Below are positions 27,201 to 34,311 of a stretch of 64,000 nt of DNA, in pieces; the first letter of the stretch is position 1, and each line of letters opens with the position of its first letter. The DNA comes from an uncultured Acidobacteriia bacterium (GTDB lineage: Bacteria; Acidobacteriota; Terriglobia; Bryobacterales; Bryobacteraceae). Location: the NCBI GenBank assembly GCA_903900705.1, contig CAIUOG010000179.1:1-64000 (forward strand), read 5' to 3'. The translations under genes were made by a program, and so were the position numbers. The notes beneath the pieces are model-generated. The model saw only the letters and a list, made by a program, of their open reading frames with translations. It searched no databases and had not been told where the DNA came from.

Positions 27201-28169
27201 ATGGACCAAATTACCGTAGTTGTACTCGGCGACCCGGCCGAACCGACCCTGGCGAAGCTGGATGCTCTGCGTCCGGAAGTGAAGATCGTGATTGCGAAGA
27301 CGGCTGATGAGCTGGGCGGCGCGTTGCAGGAAGCACGGGTGCTCTACACCACCACCGGCAACCGGAAAGAGGTTTCGGCGGTGCTGGAGCGCGCGCCGAA
27401 GCTGGAATGGATCCAGTCGCGGAGCGCCGGGCTGGACGGTTTTCTTTCGCCGGAACTGATTGAGAGTCCGATTCCGCTGACCAATGGCAGCGGCTGCTTC
27501 AGCCAGAGCCTGGGCGAGTTTGTGCTGACGGGAGCGCTGTATTTCGCGAAGGATCTGCCCAGGATGCTGCGGTCTAAGAAAGAGCACAGGTGGGATGTGT
27601 TCAACGTGCATGAGCTGAGCACGCAGACGATGGGGATTGTGGGGCATGGCGACATTGGGCGGGCGGCGGCGAAGCGCGCGAAGGCGATGGGGATGCGGGT
27701 GCTGGCGCTGCGTCGGGATGTGACGCCCCGGGCCGGGGATGAAGATGTGGACCAGGTGTATTCGAATGCGGAACTGCATGACATGCTGCCGGAGTGCGAT
27801 TACGTGGTGGCGGCCGCGCCGCTGACGCCGGCGACGAAGCACATGCTGAGCACGGCGGAGTTCGCGAAGATGAAGCCGACGGCCGTGGTGATGAATGTGG
27901 GGCGCGGGCCGGTGATTGATGAGGCCGCCATTGCGGAGGCGCTCCGGACCGGCGTGATTCGCGGGGCGGTGCTGGATGTTTTTGAAGTGGAGCCGCTGTC
28001 TGCGGAGAGTCCGCTGTGGGATATGGAGAATGTGCTGATTTCAGCGCACACGGCGGACCACACGCAGACGTGGCTGGCGGATTCGGTGGACTTCTTCCTG
28101 GCGCAGTTTGCGCGCTGGAAGGCGGGCGAGCCGCTGGAAAACATGGTGGATAAGCGGGCCGGTTATTAA
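27201..28169 (+). CDS. D-2-hydroxyacid dehydrogenase (NAD-dependent)
   Basis: NAD-dependent oxidoreductase of 2-keto and 2-hydroxy acids, 322 residues. Start at ATG 27201 (MDQITVVVLGDP); the frame from 27051 would begin inside the divergent gene. The Rossmann motif is GHGDIGRAAAKRAKAMGMRV. The catalytic set is visible as the Arg in NVGRGPVID, the Glu in DVFEVEPL and the His in SAHTADHT. The N-terminal substrate domain carries SRSAGLDGF and NGSGCFSQSLGEF, as in the glyoxylate/phosphoglycerate-type group. The exact substrate is unknown. Apparently monocistronic. Confidence 0.93.
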   Translation: MDQITVVVLGDPAEPTLAKLDALRPEVKIVIAKTADELGGALQEARVLYTTTGNRKEVSAVLERAPKLEWIQSRSAGLDGFLSPELIESPIPLTNGSGCFSQSLGEFVLTGALYFAKDLPRMLRSKKEHRWDVFNVHELSTQTMGIVGHGDIGRAAAKRAKAMGMRVLALRRDVTPRAGDEDVDQVYSNAELHDMLPECDYVVAAAPLTPATKHMLSTAEFAKMKPTAVVMNVGRGPVIDEAAIAEALRTGVIRGAVLDVFEVEPLSAESPLWDMENVLISAHTADHTQTWLADSVDFFLAQFARWKAGEPLENMVDKRAGY

Positions 28170-28182
28170 CCGGCCCCCGCAG

Positions 28183-30180
28183 TTACTTCAACGCTTCTCT
28201 CAATACATCTGAGGCCTCGGCCTGAGCGATCAGGCGCGCGGCGTCATCGGGCAGAAGAAAGCGGTCTTGCACGGCCTGCGCGGCCGCTGCTTTAACTTTG
28301 GCGACGTAGCCCGCGTGATCTTGATAGCGCTCTTCCAGAGACAGGCGCGGGTCGCCTTTGGCAAGCCGCGCGGCTTTGGTTTTTTCAAAGGGAATATAGC
28401 CGCCGCTCAGCGTGCATTGCCTGCCTTTGTCGAAGCCGGTGGCGGTGGGGTTCCAGCCGAGGTAGGTGCCGAGGGGCGCCTGCCGCAGGACGGATGCCAC
28501 GCCGCTGACGTCAATGCCATCGGCATCCGATTTCGGCACAAGCGTGGTGAGCATGCCGCGGATTGCGGGCGGCTCGCGGGTGATGATGCCGGAGACGTCT
28601 TTGTAGTTGAATTGCGGGCCGAAATCATGGTCGGGCACGGCGTTGATGAGGCCGTCGGGAGAGGGAGCGCCGGGGATGTCCGGGAAGCCCATGGCGGCCT
28701 TGTTGGGCTGCACGAGTTCGCCGCGGTCGAGGCGCGGGTAGCGGCTGGCGGGCGGTTCGGCGCCTTTGGTGACCCAATCGACCAGGGCGGCCATGAGGGC
28801 ATTCATGGTCTCGGTTTCGGGGTTCGGATTATTGGGCAGCAGGCAGCCCGCGGGCGGCGCGGGAGTGGCCGTGCTGAAGCCGCCACGTCCGCCGCCGTGC
28901 GTGGTGCCGGGGAAGTAGTAACGGCGCAGGTTGGCGGGGATGGGGATGTCCGCCTTCGCATCGGTACCGACGAGGTTGGGCGATTCGCGCAGGTACCAGA
29001 ATTCGAGGCCGCCGAAGGTCTCGAAGATCTTCGGGCAGGTCTTTGTGACGGTGCAGCGATCCAGCAGGCTGGCGCCGGGGCGATTGCGGGCCTTGTCCGA
29101 ATACTCACTCCACCAGAGCGTGCCTTCGCTGCCGGGTTCGGCCGGACCCGCCGCGCCGGAGGGAACGCCGAAACGGATGTTCAGCACCAGCTGGCGCGCG
29201 GCGATATGGGGGTTCACGCCGTCCCAGACGATGCGGTTATTTTCATCCTGATTGAAGCCCAGATTGAGGAAGCTGCGGATGAAGTTGCCCGACTGCGAAC
29301 TGCCGCGGCTGAGCGACCATTTCACCTGGCCGGCGAGCGGGTTGCCCTCCTTCGCGTAGCGGAGAAAAGAATTGAGGTCGCGGGTGGCGGCGAAACCGAT
29401 GCCGAGCACGAGGGGGTCTTTGGCGGTGAAGATGAGGGTGTAGGAATTGGCGGGATCGAAGCCGTTGCGGGCGCAGATTTTAGTGGGGTCGGGAGTGCCG
29501 GGGAAGGGTTTGGCGGAGCAGTCGGCGAAGGCCCAGTCGGCGGGGGGAAGGGGCTTGCCGGTGTCCGTTTGTGAGGTTCGCACGGTCAGACTGGCCTTGG
29601 TGGTGTCGAGGGTGAGGGTCCGCTGATAGGTAAGCGCGACATAGCGTTCGGTGGCGATGTTGAGCGTTGTCGTGCCCGGGGGCATGTTGATGAAGCGTTC
29701 GATCACGGGGCCGGTGATAGGCGTGCCATCGGGATTCCTGGCGACGGGAACGCTGATGGTCTGGAGCCCTTCGCGCGGGGCGATGTCGCCCTGCCAGCCG
29801 CTGAAGACGCTGATGTGGCCATCGTTGGAGCCGGCGGGTCCGCCATTGCCGCGGTTGGGGACGGAGTAGATGAGGACGCCGCTGGACCGCGACATGTCGA
29901 CGGGTTTCGAAATGGCGAAGGTGCCGGAGTATTCGACTTGCCCGCGGACGTTGCGGGGTGCGTTCTGAATGTCCGTGATGAGGGCGTTGTGGGCGTCTTT
30001 GGGATCGAGTTCGCCATAGAAATGGCCGCTCAGAGTTTCGTACTGGCCGGCATTGCCGAAGACCTTGCCGTTGAAGGCGGGCGATTCGCGCTGCTCAACC
30101 ACGATGCGGGTGATACCGGCGTGCAGAGAGGCGGCAAGAAGCGTGAGGGCGGCCACGAGGGCGAAGGCGCGGTTTTGCAT
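28183..30180 (-). CDS. Exported alpha/beta hydrolase domain protein (putative esterase)
   Basis: 665-residue exported protein of the large alpha/beta-hydrolase domain family found in soil bacteria. Signal peptide at 1-21 (FALVAALTLLAASLHAG). It continues ITRIVVEQRESPAFNGKVFG and YETLSGHFYGELDP, typical of the family's N-terminus. The nucleophile elbow is SLSRGSSQSGNFIRSF, with Ser in GSSQSG. A late YLGWNPTATGFD and GGYIPFEKTKAARLAKGDPR block is also typical. Substrate not established; esterase activity is an inference. It lies 47 bp downstream of the MOSC gene and may be cotranscribed. Confidence 0.88.
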   Translation of the reverse strand: MQNRAFALVAALTLLAASLHAGITRIVVEQRESPAFNGKVFGNAGQYETLSGHFYGELDPKDAHNALITDIQNAPRNVRGQVEYSGTFAISKPVDMSRSSGVLIYSVPNRGNGGPAGSNDGHISVFSGWQGDIAPREGLQTISVPVARNPDGTPITGPVIERFINMPPGTTTLNIATERYVALTYQRTLTLDTTKASLTVRTSQTDTGKPLPPADWAFADCSAKPFPGTPDPTKICARNGFDPANSYTLIFTAKDPLVLGIGFAATRDLNSFLRYAKEGNPLAGQVKWSLSRGSSQSGNFIRSFLNLGFNQDENNRIVWDGVNPHIAARQLVLNIRFGVPSGAAGPAEPGSEGTLWWSEYSDKARNRPGASLLDRCTVTKTCPKIFETFGGLEFWYLRESPNLVGTDAKADIPIPANLRRYYFPGTTHGGGRGGFSTATPAPPAGCLLPNNPNPETETMNALMAALVDWVTKGAEPPASRYPRLDRGELVQPNKAAMGFPDIPGAPSPDGLINAVPDHDFGPQFNYKDVSGIITREPPAIRGMLTTLVPKSDADGIDVSGVASVLRQAPLGTYLGWNPTATGFDKGRQCTLSGGYIPFEKTKAARLAKGDPRLSLEERYQDHAGYVAKVKAAAAQAVQDRFLLPDDAARLIAQAEASDVLREALK

Positions 30181-30227
30181 TCGTTGCTATTGTATGTCCG
30201 CGCCGCTGGTTTGTATTTCCCGGAGAC

Positions 30228-30728
30228 CTACGCGACGTCGGAGAGCAGCGTAACAGGCGCACCGGCCATCACCAGGCCGCCGCGGAGGACGCGGGCATAG
30301 AAGCCGCCGTTGCCCCAGCGGGGCGAGGTGACGTCGCCCGCTTTGCAGCGGGCATCATACATCTCCGCTTTGACGGGCACACCGTAGACATGCAGGTTGG
30401 CGCAGGGCGTGCGGAGTTCCGTGAGTTCAATGACGGCATCCTCGCCAATGCGGTATTGCTGCCCCGAGCGCCACAGGCGGGGATCGAAACCGGTGACGGT
30501 GAAGTTTTCGCCGAGCGAGCCGGCAACCACGGGGAAGCCTTTTTGCGCGACGTCGCGGAGGAATTCGGCGGCGATCATGAGGACGGCTTTGTCCGGGCCG
30601 CCATGATATTTGAGGTTTCGGTGACGGTCACCCTCGATTCCGAGGGGTTCCAGCAGCACGGGTCCGCTCACGGGGAGCTTGGGCAAGCCGCCGTTCGAGC
30701 GATTGATCTGTACGAGGAGCCCCGCCAT
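30228..30728 (-). CDS. MOSC domain protein
   Basis: Molybdenum cofactor sulfurase C-terminal (MOSC) domain protein of the YiiM type, 166 residues. Members bind molybdopterin and some reduce N-hydroxylated compounds. Motifs are the N-terminal GLLVQINRSNGGLPKLPV, IEGDRHRNLKYHGGPDKAV, VAGSLGENFTVTG and ELRTPCANLHVYG, with the conserved cysteine of the family. Family-length and intact. It starts only 17 bp from the divergent membrane hydrolase gene, so its promoter must overlap that gene. Confidence 0.92.
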   Translation of the reverse strand: MAGLLVQINRSNGGLPKLPVSGPVLLEPLGIEGDRHRNLKYHGGPDKAVLMIAAEFLRDVAQKGFPVVAGSLGENFTVTGFDPRLWRSGQQYRIGEDAVIELTELRTPCANLHVYGVPVKAEMYDARCKAGDVTSPRWGNGGFYARVLRGGLVMAGAPVTLLSDVA

Positions 30729-30745
30729 TACGCTAATCTCACGGA

Positions 30746-31759
30746 TTGGATAACATCACGCATTCTCTGGTTGGATTGTTCATCGCCAGAACGGGATTCA
30801 GAGAGCTGACGCCGCGCGGGACGGCGATTCTGGTGCTGGCGGCGAACGCGCCGGACTTCGATGTGGTGTCCTGGCTGGGCGGCAGCGCAACGTATATCGA
30901 ATGGCACCGGCACATCACGCATTCGCTGATTGCGATGCCGGTGATGGCGTTGCTCACGGTGGCGCTGATCCGCCTGGCGATGGTGTTACAAAAAAAGCAG
31001 CCGGAACAGGAGCCGCTGCGCTGGCGGCAGGCTTTTCTGATCGCGCTGCTGGGCGTGGCTTCGCATCTGGTGCTGGACCTGACCAACGTGTACGGCGTGC
31101 GGCTGCTGCTGCCCTTTTCCGGGCAATGGTTTCACTGGGACATCACGCCGGTGGTGGATCTGGCGATCTGGGCGATTTTGCTGCTGGGAGTCGCCGCTCC
31201 GGCGCTGGCGAGGCTGGTGGGGTCTGAGATTGGCGAGCGGCGTCCGCAGGCGGGTCAGGGCGGCTGGGCGGTGGTGGCGCTATTGCTGCTGATGGGCTAC
31301 GACTATGGGCGCAGTATTCTGCATGACCGGGCGGTGGAGGCGGTGGACAGGCATCGCTATAACGGCCTCACGCCGAGGCGGTCGGGGGCATTTCCGACGG
31401 CGAATCCGCTGGTGTGGACGGGCATGGCGGAACTGAGCAACGCGTACGTGCAGATTCCGGTGGACCTGCGCGGGAGTTTCCATGCGTCCGATGCGGAGAC
31501 GTTCTACAAAGCCCCGCGAACGGGCGCGATTGAAGCGGCGCTGCGGACGAAGGAATTTCAGGCATTGCTGCAGTTTGTGCAGTACCCGATCTGGGTGCTG
31601 GATCCGGTGGCGGATGAGCGGGGCAATACGAGAGTTCGGCTGATCGACCTGCGGTTCGGGAATCCGAGACAACCGGGTTTTCTGGCGACGGCGCTGGTGA
31701 ACGGGCGCGACCAGGTGCTGGAGGCGCAGTTCGGCATGAGCGGGACCCGGCCGCGATGA
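30746..31759 (+). CDS. YdjM-type membrane-bound metal-dependent hydrolase
   Basis: Integral membrane protein of the YdjM (predicted metal-dependent hydrolase) family, 337 residues. Start is TTG at 30746; MDNITHSLVGL is the canonical N-terminus of the family, so this start is preferred. Metal-type motifs are NITHS, WHRHITHSLIA and ASHLVLDLTNVYG. About five hydrophobic segments are present, followed by a soluble C-terminal domain with PLVWTGMAELSNAYVQIPVD. Activity is not established experimentally for the family as far as I know. It is translationally coupled (ATGA) to the HNH gene. Confidence 0.88.
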   Translation: MDNITHSLVGLFIARTGFRELTPRGTAILVLAANAPDFDVVSWLGGSATYIEWHRHITHSLIAMPVMALLTVALIRLAMVLQKKQPEQEPLRWRQAFLIALLGVASHLVLDLTNVYGVRLLLPFSGQWFHWDITPVVDLAIWAILLLGVAAPALARLVGSEIGERRPQAGQGGWAVVALLLLMGYDYGRSILHDRAVEAVDRHRYNGLTPRRSGAFPTANPLVWTGMAELSNAYVQIPVDLRGSFHASDAETFYKAPRTGAIEAALRTKEFQALLQFVQYPIWVLDPVADERGNTRVRLIDLRFGNPRQPGFLATALVNGRDQVLEAQFGMSGTRPR

Positions 31760-32238
31760 AGCCGGCGCGCACCAAAGCGGGCGGGTGGGTGAAGCCGTCC
31801 GAGGTGGCTCGCAGTGAGGCGGGGCGTCCTTTGTGCCGCTGGTGCAATGGTGAAGTGGCGAAGGGACGGCGGAGCTTTTGTTCCGACCGGTGCGTGCATG
31901 AGTGGAAGCTGCGCACCAATCCCGGCTACCTTCGCGAGAAAGTATTTGAGCGCGACAGGGGCGTCTGCGCGCAGTGCGGCGTGGACACCGTGGCGCTGCG
32001 GGGCGACATGCGGAAGCTCGACTACGCGGCGCGCCGGAAGTTTCTGAAAGACTGGGGGCTGCGGGAAGGCAGCCGGATTCCATTCCCGCGCCGGACGATG
32101 TGGGACGCCGATCACATCGTACCGGTGGCCGAGGGAGGCGGCCAGTGCGATCTGTCGAATATGCGCACGTTATGCCTGCGCTGCCACAAAGAGGCAACGG
32201 CGGCACTGCGAATGAGGTTGAAAGAACTTAGAGATTAG
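31756..32238 (+). CDS. HNH endonuclease with N-terminal zinc finger
   Basis: 160-residue predicted nuclease. The N-terminal zinc finger is RPLCRWCNGEV...FCSDRCVHEW (two CxxC-like pairs). A second pair, VCAQCG, starts the HNH core. The beta-beta-alpha metal motif is MWDADHIVPVAEGGGQCDLS, then NMRTLCLRCHKEAT with the final His and zinc-ligand cysteines. Layout and spacing resemble the HNH domain of ZRANB3-like and McrA-like nucleases. It begins inside the stop codon of the membrane hydrolase gene. No restriction methylase is near, so a repair or defence role is only a guess. Confidence 0.9.
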   Translation: MKPARTKAGGWVKPSEVARSEAGRPLCRWCNGEVAKGRRSFCSDRCVHEWKLRTNPGYLREKVFERDRGVCAQCGVDTVALRGDMRKLDYAARRKFLKDWGLREGSRIPFPRRTMWDADHIVPVAEGGGQCDLSNMRTLCLRCHKEATAALRMRLKELRD

Positions 32239-32242
32239 AAGC

Positions 32243-32758
32243 TCAGGGCTTCCGGAAAAGGCTTTCGAAGGCATCGCGGGCGTCCGCGGCGCTCTTCGGG
32301 GGCTGCGAATTGAGATTCGGCGCAGGGCGATTCTGCTGGCCATTCCCTGCTCCGACGCCATGCTGTGGTGGGTTGACCATGTCACGGGCGACGGTCACGC
32401 GCGGGGAAAACAGCGTGCAATCGTTCTGCTTGTCCTTGATCGCGATCCGGAGGGGCACGGGTTTCATGCACTGAAAGCGGGTGGACGGTTCAAAGTGAAC
32501 GCACTGTTTGCAGCAGTGCAGTTGGGCCGCGCATTTTGGGCAGGGGCCGGTAAAGTCGGTGCCGGGAGGCAGCGCTGTGGAACAGCTATAGCAGCGGGAC
32601 GCGGTCACGGCCTGGACAAGCCGCGGGAGCCGCGGTCCGGTGATGTCAATGGAAGGACGCGGTCCCGAGGGTTTCGGTTTCGGTCCGGAGCCACTGCCGC
32701 CGGGCAGGCTGAGGTGATCGGAATATCCGTGCTGCCTGTATTTACGATCGGAGTCCAT
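32243..32758 (-). CDS. Cysteine-rich hypothetical protein
   Basis: Unrecognised 171-residue protein. Start taken at ATG 32758 (MDSDRKYRQHG); an in-frame start three codons upstream is equally possible. A disordered Gly/Pro/Ser N-terminus precedes a compact cysteine-rich centre: RCYSCSTALPPG, GPCPKCAAQLHCCKQCVHFEP and FQCMKP. Together these hold at least eight Cys plus a His, consistent with two zinc-binding knuckles. A low-complexity C-terminus ends with DARDAFESLFRKP. It is convergent with the HNH gene (4 bp between stops). Function unknown. Confidence 0.72.
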   Translation of the reverse strand: MDSDRKYRQHGYSDHLSLPGGSGSGPKPKPSGPRPSIDITGPRLPRLVQAVTASRCYSCSTALPPGTDFTGPCPKCAAQLHCCKQCVHFEPSTRFQCMKPVPLRIAIKDKQNDCTLFSPRVTVARDMVNPPQHGVGAGNGQQNRPAPNLNSQPPKSAADARDAFESLFRKP

Positions 32759-33006
32759 GCGGATCAAAACTCCTGGTTCTTTCTGAATACGCCGGGTACG
32801 GACGGGGAGTCCGGGCGTTGAATATGAATTTCCGGATTGCAGGTACTGGAATAGACAACAGTGACCCGAGGGTGGAACGGAAGAATCGGATCCGCGCTGC
32901 TACACCTCATTATTACCACGGAATGTTTCGGCTGTACAGAACATCATCGTCAATAGTTAGTGACAAAGGCCGGTTTTCCGTTGCAGCGGCGGCACGGGAC
33001 GGCGTT

Positions 33007-33012
33007 TATAAT
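33007..33012 (+). promoter_or_regulatory. -10 element TATAAT upstream of the CLC gene
   Basis: A perfect TATAAT at 33007-33012. The nearest -35-like sequence (TTGCAG at 32981) is 20 bp away, which is long. A transcript from here would begin near 33019, excluding the GTG at 32960 as a start and favouring 33026 (TTG) or 33059 (GTG). The rest of 32768-33006 shows no gene or RNA motif I recognise. Confidence 0.4.
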
Positions 33013-33058
33013 TTGGCTAACCCGTTTGACTCGACCGGATTCCAGGCTCCCCGAACAA

Positions 33059-34273
33059 GTGACGCTGCTGCCCTACCTGCTGAAGTGGGTGGTGATCAGT
33101 GTTGCCGCCGGATTACTGGCAGGCACGGCTTCGGCGGTTTTGCTGGCCTCTCTGGAATATGCGACCGTGACGCGGGAGGCGCATCAGTGGCTGATTGCGT
33201 TGCTGCCGGTGGCGGGTTTCGGGGTGGGGTTGCTGTACAAATACTTCGGGAAATCGGTGGAGGCGGGGAATAACCTGCTGATTGATGAGATCCACGATCC
33301 GAAGGCGGTGATTCCGTTCCGCATGACGCCGCTGGTGCTGCTGGGCACTTTCCTGAGCCATTTGTTCGGCGGTTCGGCGGGGCGCGAGGGAACGGCGCTG
33401 CAGACGGGGGCCTCGCTGGCGGATCAGCTGACGCGGCCGCTGGGCCTTGACCCGCATGACCGGCGGGTGCTGCTGATGTCCGGCATCAGCGGGGGCTTCG
33501 CGTCGGTTTTCGGCACGCCGCTGGCCGGGGCGGTGTTCGGCCTGGAGGTGCTCTCCATCGGGCGGCTGCGGTATGACGCGATTCTGCCGTGCTTTCTGAC
33601 GGCGATCGTGGCGAACCGGGTGACGCTGCTGTGGGGCATTCACCATACGCTGTACCGGATTCCGGTGATTCCGACGCCGGACGCGATCGGGTTGCTGGCG
33701 GCGGTGCTGGCCGGGATTGTATTTGGGATCACGGGCATGCTGTTTGCGGCGTCGACGCACACCATCAGCAGCTTCGGGAAAAAATGGATTGCTTACGCGC
33801 CGCTGCGGCCGGTGGCGGGCGGCGTGGTGGTGGCGGCGGCGGTGTTTGCGCTGGGCACAACGAAATATATCGGGCTGGGAATTCCCACAATTGTGGCGGC
33901 GTTTGCGGGTCCGCTGCCGCCGTGGGATTTTGCGGGAAAGTTTGCGTTCACGGCGGTCACGCTGGGCATGGGCTTCAAGGGCGGCGAGGTGACGCCGCTG
34001 TTCTACATTGGCGCGACGCTGGGCAATGCGCTGGGCTACGTGCTGCCGCTGCCGACGCCGCTGCTGGCGGGCATGGGTTTCTGCGCGGTGTTTGCCGGGG
34101 CGGCTAATACGCCGCTTGCCTCCACACTGATGGCCATGGAATTATTCGGGGCGGAGGCGGGCGTCTACGCGGGAATTGCCTGTGTGGTGGCTTACGTATT
34201 TTCCGGACACGCGGGGATCTACCGGGCGCAGAGGATCGGGCAGGCGAAGCATACGCCGGGACTCGCGGGCTGA
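33059..34273 (+). CDS. CLC-family antiporter with fluoride-type (CLC-F) motifs
   Basis: Membrane anion/proton exchanger, about 404 residues with ten or more hydrophobic helices. Start taken as GTG 33059 (MTLLPYLLKWVV), downstream of a TATAAT; TTG 33026 is an alternative. Sequence blocks differ from chloride-type CLCs: the GSGIP position reads EAGNNLLIDEIHD, the gating-glutamate block is GSAGREGT, and the late anion-binding block is FKGGEVTPLF. To my knowledge this combination marks the CLC-F fluoride/proton antiporters that protect bacteria from fluoride. FGTPLAGAVFGLEV and AGAANTPLA are also family-typical. Fluoride specificity is an inference from these motifs. No fluoride riboswitch is seen upstream. 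Confidence 0.85.
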   Translation: MTLLPYLLKWVVISVAAGLLAGTASAVLLASLEYATVTREAHQWLIALLPVAGFGVGLLYKYFGKSVEAGNNLLIDEIHDPKAVIPFRMTPLVLLGTFLSHLFGGSAGREGTALQTGASLADQLTRPLGLDPHDRRVLLMSGISGGFASVFGTPLAGAVFGLEVLSIGRLRYDAILPCFLTAIVANRVTLLWGIHHTLYRIPVIPTPDAIGLLAAVLAGIVFGITGMLFAASTHTISSFGKKWIAYAPLRPVAGGVVVAAAVFALGTTKYIGLGIPTIVAAFAGPLPPWDFAGKFAFTAVTLGMGFKGGEVTPLFYIGATLGNALGYVLPLPTPLLAGMGFCAVFAGAANTPLASTLMAMELFGAEAGVYAGIACVVAYVFSGHAGIYRAQRIGQAKHTPGLAG

Positions 34274-34311
34274 ACACACAGGGCTGACCTTACACTGGTA
34301 GCTTAAGCCCC

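Noticed and set aside
32818-33273. Plus-strand 151-codon frame before and into the CLC gene
   Set aside because: It overlaps the CLC gene in another frame and has no recognisable content.
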